Source of the DNA: Synaphobranchus kaupii | Lineage: Eukaryota > Chordata > Actinopteri > Anguilliformes > Synaphobranchidae | Length of the DNA stretch: 64,000 nucleotides | NCBI GenBank assembly: GCA_029718625.1 | Contig: CM056391.1 | Coordinates: forward strand, 20,435,218 to 20,499,217 | Direction of reading: 5' to 3' | Shown: positions 52,268 through 64,000 of the stretch, piece after piece | Layout: every line of letters begins with the position of its first letter | How positions within the stretch are numbered: position 1 is the stretch's first letter | Program-made: the position numbers and the translations under genes | The notes under the pieces: generated by a model | What the model saw: only the letters and a program-made list of their open reading frames with translations | The model's database searches: none | What the model was told of the DNA's origin: nothing

Positions 52268-52390
52268 TGACGGGGTTGTGCAGCGGCAAATTCTCAAGCG
52301 GTTGCTACATGGGGGGAATTGAATAACATAGGGTTCAATTGGCTATCAAATTGGGAGAAAAAGGGGGAAAAAATCAGAAGCAAAAAAATA
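52268..52390. repeat. SINE-like tail fragment
   Basis: GGGTTCAATTGGCTATCAAA followed by TTGGGAGAAAAAGGGGGAAA resembles the 3' tail of tRNA-derived SINEs in some fish. No convincing A/B boxes were seen upstream. Confidence 0.35.
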
Positions 52391-53935
52391 AATGAATAAA
52401 CACAAGAACCAACGTGCGCGATGGCTGAGCCGAATAAACATGTTTTCTGGAGTGCTAAAAATGAGGAGTGACTTGTTGATTTGTGGCAGACACATGAGCG
52501 TTTGTACTCTGTACACTGTCAACTCTGCAAGTTACCACAACAAAACTCTTGCAATCTGTATGGGGCATACATGTTTGTTTTGCTTTCAACAAATCAAAAA
52601 AAGACATTCTCGTGAGTGCAGGTGTACCACAAAAAAATCATGTTCTTGCAAGAGAACTGTGTCCGTCTATTCTCTGTCTTTATATTTGTGCTCCCCTAAG
52701 ACATCTGTCATTATGTGTCTGCGACAGAAGAGACTGAATATCTGCATATGACAGTTGTTAAATGTAATGTTTCCCAAGCTTAACGGGTGTGTTCCCGTTA
52801 ATCCGGAGCGGCTAGGGCTGCCCAATTCTATGATTCATCAAGTCCGCAAGGGGTCTCATACAGACTTTCCTGTAGACTTCCAGAGAGTCTGCTGGGATGC
52901 AGACTTTACCAGGGCCGTGACCAAATATGATCCCTTCACCCCTTTGAGGGCGCATAGTTGAGTACTTCTTCAAAAAGCTTTTGAGTGGGTGACTTTTTCT
53001 CACAAATGGGGGCACTTAAAATCCCCAAATGAAACCCTTATTTCCGGGGTCTTGTTGAGGGGATTCAGGAGCACACAAATCCTACAATTTCAGGAAGTAA
53101 ACCGGAAGAGCAGGACATATTACTAACTACTTCCTCACTAGTTTGGAAAGTTTGGAGTTTTGCAGGATTTCTTTCGCACACTGCTTGCAAAGTGAGGGGA
53201 GAGGGTACATAGTAGATAGGGGTCTGAGTGGACAGGAGACAGGGAACAGGGATCATATTCGGTCACAGCCCAGACTTTTCCAGTGGGATTACCCAAAAGT
53301 CGTAGCAATAAGGATGTGACGATAAAAAAGGTGTCAAGGAAGCAATGCCAAAAAGAGAAAATAATAATAAAATCACGGTGGAAAAACAACTAAAGAAGGT
53401 CACAACTGAAGAAGATATTTGCAGATGTTGATTTACTTTATTTTTATTTGAAATTTATAAGGTCGTATCCACGGCAACCAGTGCGCATTTTATACCCTTG
53501 CAGCCCGGCGACTTTGCAGTCTTGACGCAGTGATGGTGAGCACTTCAGTCAACGTCACAGTATGTAAGACCGAAGTCTGCGAGGGCAGAGTCCCCTTGTC
53601 TGGAGTCCGGGACTGTGTCCAAATCACATCTTCTGCGTCCTGTCTCCTGTGTACAGTGTACTGGCAGATGTGTGCTGTTTAATGCACACTGTTTAGTATG
53701 CGACGTGCAGTAAAATATCCTCCATACTATTTTTCAACCGTGCTGTGGAAGTCCCACCCTTGTGCGGCCGTGTCACTTGCGTGTTGTTTTTGTTGTTATT
53801 GAAGGAAAAAATCAGCGAAGCTGCGTCTCATTTTTTAAAACGAAGCTGCGCGTCATATTTCTGCGACCAAAATGTTTGCGTACTTCTGGATAGGTGTGCT
53901 TCCATGTATACTCAGCGAAACCCCGGAAGTAAGTA
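52391..53935. other. No gene recognised
   Basis: Mixed-composition sequence. The short open frames here do not resemble known proteins, and no repeat family was identified with confidence. Confidence 0.35.
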
Positions 53936-54974
53936 CAGTTGAAGTCGGATGTTTACATACTCTTAGGTTGAAGTCATTAAAACTCATTTTTAACCACTCC
54001 ACAGATTTCATGTTAGCAAACTATAGTGTTGGCAAGTCAGTTAGGACATCTACTTTGTGCATGACACAAATAATTTGTCCATCAATTGTTTACAGACAGA
54101 TTATTTCACTTTTAATTCATATCACAATTCCAGTGGGTCAGAATTTTACATACACTAAGTTGACTGTGCCTTTAAATTTGTAATATTTGGTCGCATATCC
54201 TTTGGCTTTGCATGCCATGGCTTCCTGATGTCTGTGACCCAACAATATTAAAATACTCTTGATATCTTATTTTCTGGTACTTTTACAAGCGATACTATAA
54301 TGTCTCTGCATTTGAATGGATCTCTATGGGAATTGGGGGGTGGGACTAGATTTAGCTGTAAATTATGCTGGAACCGTATGGAATACATGATTGGTAAAAT
54401 GGCTGTAAGTCATCAAGGGTTTGAGGTATCAAACGAGCCTCAAACCATCACTCTGCTACCAGATATGCAGTAGATATGGATGGATCACTTTAAGGATTGT
54501 TTCTCCTGACAAATTTTCCTATTGAACTCTATGGAAAAATAAGTCAGGAGAAGAAACCCTTCAAGTTATCCATCCATATCTACTGTATTTCTGGCAATAG
54601 AGTGATGATTTAAGGCTTGTTTGATACGTCAGACCCTTGATGACTTACAGCCATTTAGCCAAACATGTGTTCCGTACTGTTCCAGTGTAATTTACAGTTA
54701 AATCTAGTCCCACCCCCTAATTCCCATAGAGATCCATTCAAATGCAGAGACAGAGACGTTATAGTATCACGTCTAAGAGTACTAGAAAATAAGATATCAA
54801 GAGTCTTTTGATGTTGATGGGTCACAGACATCAGGAAGTCATGGCATGCAAAGCCAAAGGATATCCGACCAAATATTAAAAATTTAAAGGCACAGTCAAC
54901 TTAGTGTATGTAAACTTCTGGCCCACTGGAATTGTGATATAGTGAATTAAAAGTGAAATAATCTGTCTGCAATC
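53936..54974. mobile_element. Sleeping Beauty-type MITE arms around nested palindromes
   Basis: Starts CAGTTGAAGTCGGATGTTTA after a TA at 53934-53935. The left arm (to about 54178) and the right fragment (54880-54974) are both derived from the same end of a Sleeping Beauty-like Tc1, in inverted orientation (AGTTGACTGTGCCTTTAAAT versus ATTTAAAGGCACAGTCAACT). The right arm is cut off at about 54974, short of its terminus. The middle is occupied by the nested palindrome listed at 54181-54878. Confidence 0.8.
54181..54878. mobile_element. Nested palindromic MITE, copy 2 (core 54245-54812)
   Basis: Outer layer TAATATTTGGTCGCATATCC...ATGTCTGTGACCCAACA at 54181-54244, inverted at 54813-54878. Inner core from TATTAAAATACTCTTGATAT to TATCAAGAGTCTTTTGA folds back around about 54528, where GACAAATTTTCC and GGAAAAATAAGTC face each other. 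It carries no coding sequence. The outer layer matches the Tc1 fragment next to copy 1 at 8288-8347. Confidence 0.85.
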
Positions 54975-56353
54975 AGTCACTGTCGAGTGTTTATCTTAAT
55001 TGATTAGACATCGTTCCAATGCTGTTAGAGTTAGCTCAGTGTTGCAAAGTTTACTTCAAATTTTTAAAAAAAAAATCTGCTGAAAGTGAGACCAAATGGC
55101 ACTGTTTCTCTTACGTTCTTTCGAGGAATGTGAGTTCGAGCAGGCACAAGCAGGCGCCTACTTTATCACTTGAGAGCAGATCAAGGAACATATTTCCCGT
55201 GTCCATATCATAACGTCACTCAATTGTCAAAGCCGACACCAGATCAGCACTAATACTTTTAAACATGAGCCTACAGTGAAAATAGGATACTGTAAAAGGA
55301 AATGGTTATACGTTATTTTAATACATTTGAATTGCCGATTAAATATAATTGTTTAGAGATTTTCCTAAACGTTTAGATTTTTTGTTTAGCGATTAAACAT
55401 TTAGAAGTCACAACCTTACTTTGGCCTGCTGAAACATTTAAGTACAATAGAATATGATGAAGATGAGGAAGGTGACAATAGTGAACGATTTTCAGTGCCG
55501 TACTCTTACGTCCTTTCAGACTGTCAACCTTTTCCACTTGCCTATATGATAATCATAATACAAGAAGGAACATAATCACATATTTCAGTTTTTCTCACAC
55601 ACATACTGTATTTGAATAGAAATATTATTTGCATTCATTCATATGTTACATTTGTTAATATTTTATACAAAAAAGAATTACAATATTTCAAAGCATTTTA
55701 ACTATAAAATGGTATTATAGGCTACTCTTTTGAAGAAGATTCTTTCAATTAAATGTTGACATGTCAAATCTTGTGACCTGTCACTTAATTATTTACAATA
55801 TTTATATATTTCCTAACTTCATACACACATTTTTCCATGTCAGTACTTATCTTAGGTTCTGACCTTTTTCATGTTTACAATAGTCGTTTATCTTAAATAT
55901 CTTATGAAACAATATCTTTCTCAACCACTGAATTAACATTTATCTTTGTAATGGCAGAGTGAATTTAGAATTAATGGTCACACTTCACTAAAAATATTAC
56001 TCTTCAAATATTTCATTTTCAACTGTGAACAGATGGTAAGCAAGCAGTAAACAGGTTGTTGGTAAGTACAAAAATGTTATTATAACATATACATATATTA
56101 ACTGTTCTTAGAATAATAATTTCTATACAATTTCACACCATCAGACAGCTTTTTGCCTGTTTACTAGCCAGAAAAGGTTTTGCCAAAGAACACCTAATGG
56201 TGATGTTTTCTGTTTGCCTGACAACACTTAATAGGTGGAGCTTAAAATAAGTGTGACCACTTATTTTATGTATCTGTGCCGCTGTTCCAAAGCACTGGAA
56301 CAGCCACGACTATGTCCTCAATTCACCGCAAGGTTGCAGGCGATCCTGCAACA
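54975..56353 (-). other. FGF7 3' flank, probable 3' UTR and intergenic
   Basis: AT-rich sequence downstream of the FGF7 stop on the minus strand. The 3' UTR presumably lies in its right part. No other gene recognised. Confidence 0.4.
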
Positions 56354-56828
56354 TCAGTCCACTCGCCTCTCTTCCTCTTTGCATTTCATGGGTATGAAGT
56401 GAGATGATATATTCTCCTTCCTGGTCTTCCTTCCCTTTAGCGGCCGGCCTTTCTGAGACAGCGCGATGAACATTTCCTTACCATTTTGTTTAGTCCACTT
56501 TGCAGATGAGTAAGCGTTGAAGTAGTTTTCTAGGAAAACCTCTTTAAAGTTGCAGGTTTCAGTGTAGGTCCTCTGTAATAGAATACAAGGCCAGAGGTTT
56601 ACAAGGAGTTTGAGAATGATGTTTCACAGAAACGTGCGGTAGATATCTTATTTTCATCTTATGCCCAGGAAACAACCCTCAACAAAAGCTAGCTGTCTTG
56701 TACATGGCGAGTGGTCTTTACCTTGCCTTGCAGAACCCCTGTCCTGTTCATTGATATGTAATATTGGCTTTTCACCCCCTTAATGGCCAGGACACCTCCC
56801 TCTGAGACTGTCCGTATTTCAAGAATAC
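56354..56828 (-). CDS. FGF7: Fibroblast growth factor 7, last two coding exons (partial gene)
   Basis: Exons 56828-56722 (107 nt, entered in phase 1) and 56572-56354 (219 nt with stop). They encode the second and third parts of the beta-trefoil of a secreted, heparin-binding FGF that signals through FGFR2b. Motifs: [52 protein letters not shown] and SSHFIPM. The words EIRTV, AIKGV, CNFKE and SAKWT fit FGF7 better than FGF10 or FGF22. The ending differs from human: after HFIPM come ten further residues, [10 protein letters not shown] followed by TGA. The first coding exon (signal peptide and first strands) should lie at higher coordinates; I found none up to 64 kb. Confidence 0.93.
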
Positions 56829-57258
56829 CTGCAACGAATCAGAAGACAGCAAACTATCTTCATTAGGAAAACAGGATGAGGTTGTTGCTGTGAATCCATT
56901 TTGCGGTGAATCTGGTTTTATTTTAAACTTGTTAAATGGTTTGGGTGGCCACTGAAGAAACCACAGTGCATGCAATTGCACATATGGGTAGCAGATTAAA
57001 CATTGCTCCCTGAGGGTAAAAAAATAAAAGTCTGATGGTTTTTCCCATTTGCTTTGCACGCTACGTTTCAGATCTGAACCCTACATATGTACAAAACAAA
57101 ACTGTGTTTTGACAGCAGCCTTTCAAATATACCAAAATGTTACAAGTTTGGAAAAATCACCCAGCATAAGAAAAGCCTGCATCACTGTGACTGTTTTATA
57201 GTGAATATCATTATTGATGACGATGATGCTCTGTTATTCTATTGGTGAATTAACTGTA

Positions 57259-58364
57259 CAAACCCAAATTCCAAAAACGTCGGCAGAAAGCAGTGATTTG
57301 TAAATTATCTTTTACATATATTTAATGGAAAACGTACAAAGAAAAGACATTTAATGTTTTACCATATCAACTTTATTGATTTTTTGTAAATATATGCTAA
57401 TTCTTAATTTGATGCCTGCAACACATTCCAAAAAAGTTGGGACAGGGGCAAAAAAAAGACTGGGCAGTTCAAAAAACACCTGTTTGGAACATCCTGCAGG
57501 TAAACAGGTGATGCTATCATGACTGGGTATAAAAGTATATCAAAAGACTCTTGATATCTTATTTTCAGGTACTCTTAAAAGCGATACTATAACCTCTCTG
57601 CATTTGAATGGATCTTTATGAGAATTGGGGGGTGGGAATAGATTAAGCTGTAAATTACACGGGGACAGTATCCATACCCATGATTGGCTAAATGGCTGTA
57701 AGTCATCACAGGTCTATGGTATCAAACGAGCCACAAACCATCACTCTTCTACCAGATATGCAGTAGATATGGATGGATCACTTGAAGGGGTGTTTCTCCT
57801 GACTTATTTCTCCATAGAGTTCAATAGGAAAATGAGTCAGGAGAAACAACCCTTCAAGTGATCCATCCATATCTACTGCATATCTGGCAGCAGAGTGATG
57901 GTTTGAGGCTCATTTGATACCGAAGACCCTTGATGACCCTTGTGTAATTTACAGCTTAATCTAGTCCCACCGCCCAATTCCCATAAAGATCCATTCAAAT
58001 GCAGAGAGGTTATAGTATCACTTGTAAGAGTACCTGAACAAAAGATATCAAGTATTTTGATATCCTCATATACCCAGTCATGATAGCATCACCTGTTTAC
58101 CTGTGGAATGTACCAAACAGTTTTTTGAACTTCTCAATCTTTATTTTGCCCCTGTCACAACTTTTTTGGAACATGTTGCAGGCATCAAATTAGGAATTAG
58201 GGTATATTTACAAAAATCAATAAAGTTGATAAGGTAAAACATTAAATATCTTTTCTTTGTACTGTTTTCAATTAAATATATGTAAAAGAGAATTTACAAA
58301 TCACTACTTTCTGCTTTTATGTGCATTTTACATACTGTCCCACCTTCTTTGGAATTGGGGTTTG
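57259..58364. mobile_element. Fish mariner-type MITE with nested palindromic core, copy 3
   Basis: Ends CAAACCCAAATTCCAAAAACG and the inverse of CAAACCCCAATTCCAAAGAAGG, flanked by TA (57257-57258 and 58365-58366). These ends, with TTTGATGCCTGCAACACATT, belong to a common teleost Tc1/mariner family. The arms are 57259-57537 and 58063-58364. Inside, 57538-58062 is the same palindromic core as at 8348 and 54245. No open frame. Confidence 0.85.
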
Positions 58365-58366
58365 TA

Positions 58367-58877
58367 TTAAGACTGATTCTATTTGGTGAGAGATCCTCCT
58401 GTTAAGTGCTATTGTTAGATTCACCAACCTTCCCCTAACTGATTATAGTCACATCCAATGATTGGCACTGTGTGAGCTCTCTCCTTTTTTCACCTTTCAA
58501 AAATGTTGTGCAGCTCTAGCAGTCAGACCAGTCATCTCTTGAACAGAAAATGTTCTTTATTGTCTTTTTTGGTGCTGAAGTATGGATTCATTTCAATTAC
58601 ATTTTTTTTCTTTTGTGGTGAGTTTTAAGTCAGTCACTCAGTGGTGTTTTTACATGTGGTGGAGATGGAATTTCAAACTAGAGATTAAAAAAAAAAAACA
58701 ACCCCAACCGCTTCAAACCCAATGCTCTATTTTCTGCTGGGCTCTTTAAAGACCCCCTAGAGAGAATGCTCATTTATGCAGTTTCTTTGGGTTATCCAAG
58801 AAAGGGTGACTATTATAGATCTTCATTTTATCAACCCATCATCGTCACAGTTTTCATTAGACCAGTGTAATATTGTA
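58367..58877. other. No gene recognised
   Basis: Short interval between two MITEs with an A run near 58688. Confidence 0.4.
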
Positions 58878-59419
58878 CACTGCCTGGCCAAAAAAAAAGT
58901 TGCACACTCTAATATTTCATTGGACCGCTTTTAGCTTTGATTCCGGCGCGCATTCGTCGTGGCATTGTTTCGACAACCTTATGCAACGTCACAACATTTA
59001 TTTCCATCCAGAGTTGCATTAATTTTTGGCTGAGATCTTGTATTGATGACGGAAGAGTCTAACCACTCCGTAAAGTCTTCTCCAGCACATCCCAAAGACT
59101 TTCAATGGGGTTAAGGTCAGGACTCTGGTGGCCAATTAATGTGTGAAAATGATTCCTCATGCTCCCTGAACCACTCTTTCACAATTTGAGTCTGTTGAAT
59201 TTTGGCATTGTCGTCCTGGAATATGCCCATTGATGGGATAACCTGGTCATTCAGTACATTCAGGTACTCAGCTGACTTCATTTTATTACTGCATAACGTT
59301 GCTGAGCCTAGACCTGACCAATTGAAGCAACCCCAGATCATAACACTTCCTCCAGAGGCTTGAAAGTGGGCACTATGCATGACGGGTGCAACGGCAACTT
59401 TCTTTTTGGCCAGGCAGTG
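58878..59419 (-). mobile_element. Internally deleted mariner/Tc1-like element, copy 2 (542 bp)
   Basis: Same terminal repeats (CACTGCCTGGCCAAAAAAAA), TA at both sides (58876-58877 and 59420-59421), opposite orientation to 38106-38653. It keeps the same C-terminal half of a transposase ([34 protein letters not shown]), with a longer open stretch than copy 1. Confidence 0.85.
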
Positions 59420-59421
59420 TA

Positions 59422-60487
59422 TGTAATACAATATAACACTATTTTATTAACTCTTTCTGTGAAGGATACTATATGAGGATTACGCATTACCATTGCCTAA
59501 ACATTAACAAAAACAGACAAAGGCACCATCGTGCAAATGGGTGGATGGCGATATAGCATGCACAAATAGAGTGAAAGTCGCATGTTATATTAATGTAGTT
59601 GAATCATTAAAATGTAGATTATTTCACCATATCCCTGCTTATGTCAAAATCAGGATGAATTTAGAATTCATCAGGTATTTGTACATTAGCCCTTTGAATG
59701 ACTAATAACAAAATATGTTTGAGATGACTATTTTTTACAGTCTTTCAAATCAAGAGAAATTACAACATTTTTGTTTCATGAGAAATTGTACATAACCTAT
59801 GGTATAGTGGGTCTGTACTCATGGCTCAAAACACATTCCTTTTAATCCTTTCACAGACAAGTTGGGAAATATGTCATCCATTCTTACATCACAGGCATTT
59901 TTTTAAATTTCACAGTTTAGACAAAATCACGAACTCTCTGAATTAAATTACTTGCATATGAACTGTTTGTCTGCTTGGACTAAAAGCATACATTTCTTCA
60001 TTTTATGCTATTATGTTGCTGTTTAAGAATTTTAAACTGAACGTGGCTTGAAACATGGTGATCTCATATGTTACATTTATGATTTATTTAACATTTTACC
60101 ATGGGTGACGTCTTTGTACCCATTAGATTTTTTTCATTAGGCCTACTTCTAGTGAATGTTTTTGTGTTTTGTGCGAGAAACAAGGCATTTGCTCAACCTG
60201 AATAAAACAATAAACATGTCGATGTGTTTTATTATCAGTGTAAATGGCAATGCAGATTTAGATGAAAACGGAAAACAAATAATCTTCTAATTTACTGGCT
60301 CATTATGCATGGAAAATATAGGATGGTATGTATTGTTCTCACAAAAAAGAGCTGGAAACGTCTGGACAAGACTAATACACAAATAAAACAGTTTCTCCCT
60401 GTAATTCTGAGAAACAATCTCCATGCTCCAATAATACTCTAGAGTTAATACAATGACGCATAAAATGATGATTTTTGAAATACATGT
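59422..60487. other. No gene recognised
   Basis: AT-rich sequence. No exon of FGF7 or FAM227B was recognised. Confidence 0.4.
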
Positions 60488-60640
60488 ACGGTGGGGTGCA
60501 AGCATTTGGGCACCTGTGGTCAAAATGTCTTTTACAATTAATATCTAAATGAACAGAAGCTAGCCTGACCTCTTAGTGGTACAAAGTTAAATATGACACA
60601 TTCATTCAAATTTTAAAGCAAGATTACAGTTTCAAAACAA
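60488..60640. repeat. Possible Tc1-like terminal fragment
   Basis: TACGGTGGGGTGCAAGCATT followed by TGGGCACC resembles the end of a fish Tc1-like family. No partner end or transposase was found. Confidence 0.35.
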
Positions 60641-61014
60641 TAAATAAAGGAAAAAGGCCCTATGTTAATAGTTCCTCTGCGTAGTCCTAATGTGCAATGA
60701 CGCAACCAATTTATCTGCTCACAGTCATGAGCAAAATCGATACTGTGTAATATTTCTTCAGCATTCCAACGAGCAATATCCCTTTGGAAGCATCAAAGCG
60801 AGCAGCGATGTCATAATCAGCATAACTGTCGGCACATTCTCCTTATATCTGTAGTAAACTTTATTGTGTGTTGTTTGATATTTTAGTGCCATTTTACAGT
60901 TACACATCACTACATTGTAGAGGTATGAAGCTAGAGGGCACCTAGGGTGAAAAAAGAAAGGGCAAAAGGATATTTGATGTTTTTTTGTGTGTGTCTGACA
61001 AGACGAACACAATA

Positions 61015-61188
61015 GGGCCTGACTTACTAAAACCTTTTGCATATGCAAAACCTTTTAGCACACACAAAACCAATAACATGGCCAATGATTGGTCATGGCA
61101 TTTTTTTGCCCCAATCATTGCCTGTGTTACTAGTTTTGCGTGTGCTAAAAGGTTTTGCACCCGCTTAAGGTCTTAGTAACTCAGGCCC
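61015..61188. mobile_element. Short MITE (174 bp) with GGGCCTGA...TCAGGCCC ends
   Basis: GGGCCTGACTTACTAAAACC at the left is inverted as TCTTAGTAACTCAGGCCC at the right. Internal words TTTTAGCACACACAAAAC and GTTTTGCGTGTGCTAAAA are also inverted. ATA precedes and follows it, a possible 3-bp target duplication. Confidence 0.75.
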
Positions 61189-64000
61189 ATAGTCTTTGCC
61201 TATGTTCCCCAAAGGCCTTTGTTTCAGGCTCCAGAAGAATATGTTATCCAAGTGCTGCTGGACCCACATTACAGGCAATTCTGGAAATAGGAAATGGAAT
61301 CCACAGAAGAGGAACCCTTGATCAGTAAGCAGGCCCATACTGTAACAGGCCCTTCCTGCTCGGTTCCCTGTCTGATGCTGCAATAGCCTCCATGTGCTTA
61401 CAGAGTATTGGGGATTAAATTGGTTTAGCATGCTGGAGGTCTGTGAGTGCTCAGGGAATGGCTTCTCTGGATGACTAATGTCTGTGACATTTTACAAGCC
61501 CAGTTCTGTTCAGTCCTTTTTTTTCTGTTCTCGTGAAGCTGTTGGATCCCACTCTGTTTTGTCCTCTTTAAATAGCCACCTCTTTTTAGCGCTATGCTGA
61601 TAGATGCACTCAAACAGGTGGTCAAGGAAGCCGCTTTTGATGTTGGCACTTCAACATAGTTGATATTGATGCAACCATGTTGTTAAATGGTCTCTTTAGG
61701 GCCTGGTTCAGCAGTGTTCAGTATCCTCAGATGTTAGGATGTTCAGGATCATTGCTATGGTCACATGCCGTTTGGCTTGTATCCGGGTCACATGCTCTTG
61801 CAATTGATGCTGGTAACATGACGGAAATGCTCTGTCAGCCTTGATAGCACAAAATCATTCATGTTTCATTCAGATTTAACTGTTCTATAAATAAGTACAT
61901 GAAAAGTATGAACAATGTGAGAAGGCATCTTGCAACACTTTTATAAAATTAATTTCCATAAAGAATGCAAAAGCTTTGCCTAAAATATATAGTAACGCAC
62001 ATAAAAATACTTTTCTTAAATCTCTTTTAATTTTAAGATGATACATTAAAAAGTTTACAATGTAGAATGAGATATTAATGGCTTCTTCCTGTGTTTTTAG
62101 CTGTAACAGTTCAGGGATTACTTTGTATTTTAAGTATTATTATTTTTCATAAGGTTGCGTGCTGCTGAGACACGTCAGCTGAGTGGAAGCAGTGATGGAT
62201 GTCTCTGAGGTGAAACTGAGGTATCTCACCAGCATTATAGAATGTCTACTTTATTACTGTTTCATGTTACAGCAACTGCAACTGTTTAACAGATACAGGG
62301 AGACACTAGTGCACACATGTGGGTTGCAAATGTTAACTCTGCTGTTTGAGGGCAGCTCTGTACGGCTTTTCCCAGCTTGAACAAATTTACCCGTTTTGGC
62401 CCAGCCTCTGGCTAAGTAAACTAATTTGTGGGTGATCCTTGATTCTGTCTTCCTTGGGTAGTCAAAAATCCACCTTGCTTTGATTTACTTCTTGTAAGTG
62501 ATGTACATAAGGCCTCTGTAGGACAGTTGATGCCTGTCACCCTGGAAGACCAGTGTAACACCCACACCAGTCTAATCCACTTTGCATGTACTAGCAAAAA
62601 TATCTTTATTCTATGCGACTTCTAAAAGTAAGAACTGTTTGATTGTTTAATTTACAAAAAACTGTCTTGCATTGTACTCAATGTCTAGCATAACACACTA
62701 CCTCTCAGTATTTTATCAAGTACCATATTTCCTGTCAGAAAAGGTGTACTTTACACATCTCTGCCGATGTTTGTCATTTAATTTGAATGTTAGCAAGGAC
62801 ATGACATATGTATGTCCTTGGGATAAGTACCATGTGATTTTCCTAATGGTTTGACTGACTCCGATCTGCTCAACAAAATGAATACTCATATATTTTGTGG
62901 GAATTTGGCATTTATTTTAGGAATCCAATATTGCAAGGAAATACCAGACAAGTTATGTAACAACCTCATAAGAAGCCAAATGGAGGTATTGTTACAACTG
63001 GGTCTCTCAGACATTGGACACAGGTCACTGGTAAGAGCCAAATAGTATGCATATCTGCAGAGCATGGGTTCGCATGCAAAGCACAGCTTAAGTTTATTCA
63101 CTGAAGACTAAAGAGTCCACAGACTGTAATCAGATCCATGACATCTGTGGATATTGTCCAGATAACACATCAAATTTGACAGAAAACTTACTGTTTGTGC
63201 AAATACTGAAGATGTGATATTTTGAGCTGCAATGACAGAATGAGTCCACATTTTGAATTCCTTTCTCAAATTTTACCCTTGCTTTGGTTCGATAGTGTAG
63301 ACTTTAAATTGTTGTAGATGTCCCTTTTGTGTTAGGTATGTATTGTGCAGTGTCTGCAGCTGTACTGCTTATGAAGTTTCATGTGCTCCTGATTTTAAAT
63401 GTTTATTCAATCTGACTTTTTAAATGGAGATTAAAATACAACCCATTTGCAAAAACATTACTTGGCTAAATTTGTCAGATTGTTTTAACATTTTAATTTG
63501 GACAGGTTTCCAACCAGTTACCAAATATGTTCAGCTGTTAGCCCTGCTTGACTGTACTGTAGTTGTTATAAGGCATGGGGAAAGTATGTAGGCCTACCTG
63601 TTCCACATGGCATAAGCAGTGGTACACACACACTTGATTACTCATTTCCTAGCTTTATTTTGAACTATATTGGAATCCTCAGTTTGGAGGTCCACTGTTT
63701 CAAACTCTATAGGTTTAGTAATGAGCATTCTGAAAATATAGCCAATATCAAAAGATAAGTGCAGTGAATGAATGTATGGGACACCTACTATAGGTTGCAG
63801 GTAATTTGGGAGACGTAGGCCCAAATATCTCTTGATATTACTGTCGAGGCACCCCAAAATAAAGCAAAAACGAAACACTATTGTGCCAGCAAGTTAAACA
63901 CAACCAAAAATGCACTGAATATACACTATGTTCCAGTACGTATACAGTGAAAGGAAGTACCTATATAAGTAAGAAAAACAAATGAGCTGTACTCATATTC
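61189..64000. other. No gene recognised
   Basis: Probably the long FGF7 intron or 5' region on the minus strand. No signal-peptide exon, other gene or defined repeat was recognised. Confidence 0.4.

Noticed and set aside
56354..56828. FGF10 or FGF22 as the identity of the growth-factor exons
   Set aside because: EIRTV, AIKGV, CNFKE and SAKWT match FGF7 better, and the DTWD1/ATP8B4 neighbourhood agrees.

Overview
The window is nuclear DNA of a ray-finned (teleost) fish. Evidence: vertebrate genes split by GT-AG introns, low coding density, and abundant Tc1/mariner-type elements of kinds typical of fish genomes (Sleeping Beauty-like, several other Tc1 families, palindromic MITEs). I cannot name the species. 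No tRNA, rRNA or CRISPR array was seen.

Gene layout: (1) 1-6.9 kb: the last seven coding exons of a P4-ATPase flippase, best matched to ATP8B4 (+), with a Ty3/gypsy pol remnant in the intron at the window's left edge. (2) 10.7-29.9 kb: a complete NNT (+), the mitochondrial proton-translocating transhydrogenase. It has 21 coding exons, all phases join, and it encodes 1078 aa. Introns hold a degenerate LINE, near-identical direct repeats and MITE pieces. (3) 30.6-32.4 kb: a complete four-exon DTWD1 (-), tail-to-tail with NNT, encoding 311 aa. (4) 32.4-33.6 kb: a compact promoter region with an RFX X-box and an ETS site, an AACGTTA-rich stretch, and one candidate coding exon on + that may belong to FAM227B by gene order. 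(5) 33.6-56 kb: an accessory region dominated by transposons. (6) 56.35-56.83 kb: the last two coding exons of FGF7 (-); its first coding exon was not found and probably lies beyond 64 kb. (7) 57-64 kb: more MITEs, then unremarkable sequence.

The ATP8B4, DTWD1, (FAM227B) and FGF7 order matches human 15q21. NNT, however, sits next to FGF10 at human 5p12, so this locus combines markers of the two FGF7/FGF10 paralogous regions.

The transposon region is the most interesting part. At 42.5-47.9 kb four elements sit inside each other: a fold-back element, a Sleeping Beauty-like Tc1, a 3.6 kb long-TIR element encoding an XPG/PIN-like plus Cys-rich protein (Academ-like by inference), and an LTR-like insert. 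At 40.8-42.4 kb lies a Tc1 with an uninterrupted 339-aa transposase. A common palindromic core recurs three times inside different Tc1-type arms, and a 13-bp motif is repeated seven times in 36.6-37.4 kb. All calls were made by eye from sequence and remembered family features; no search was run.
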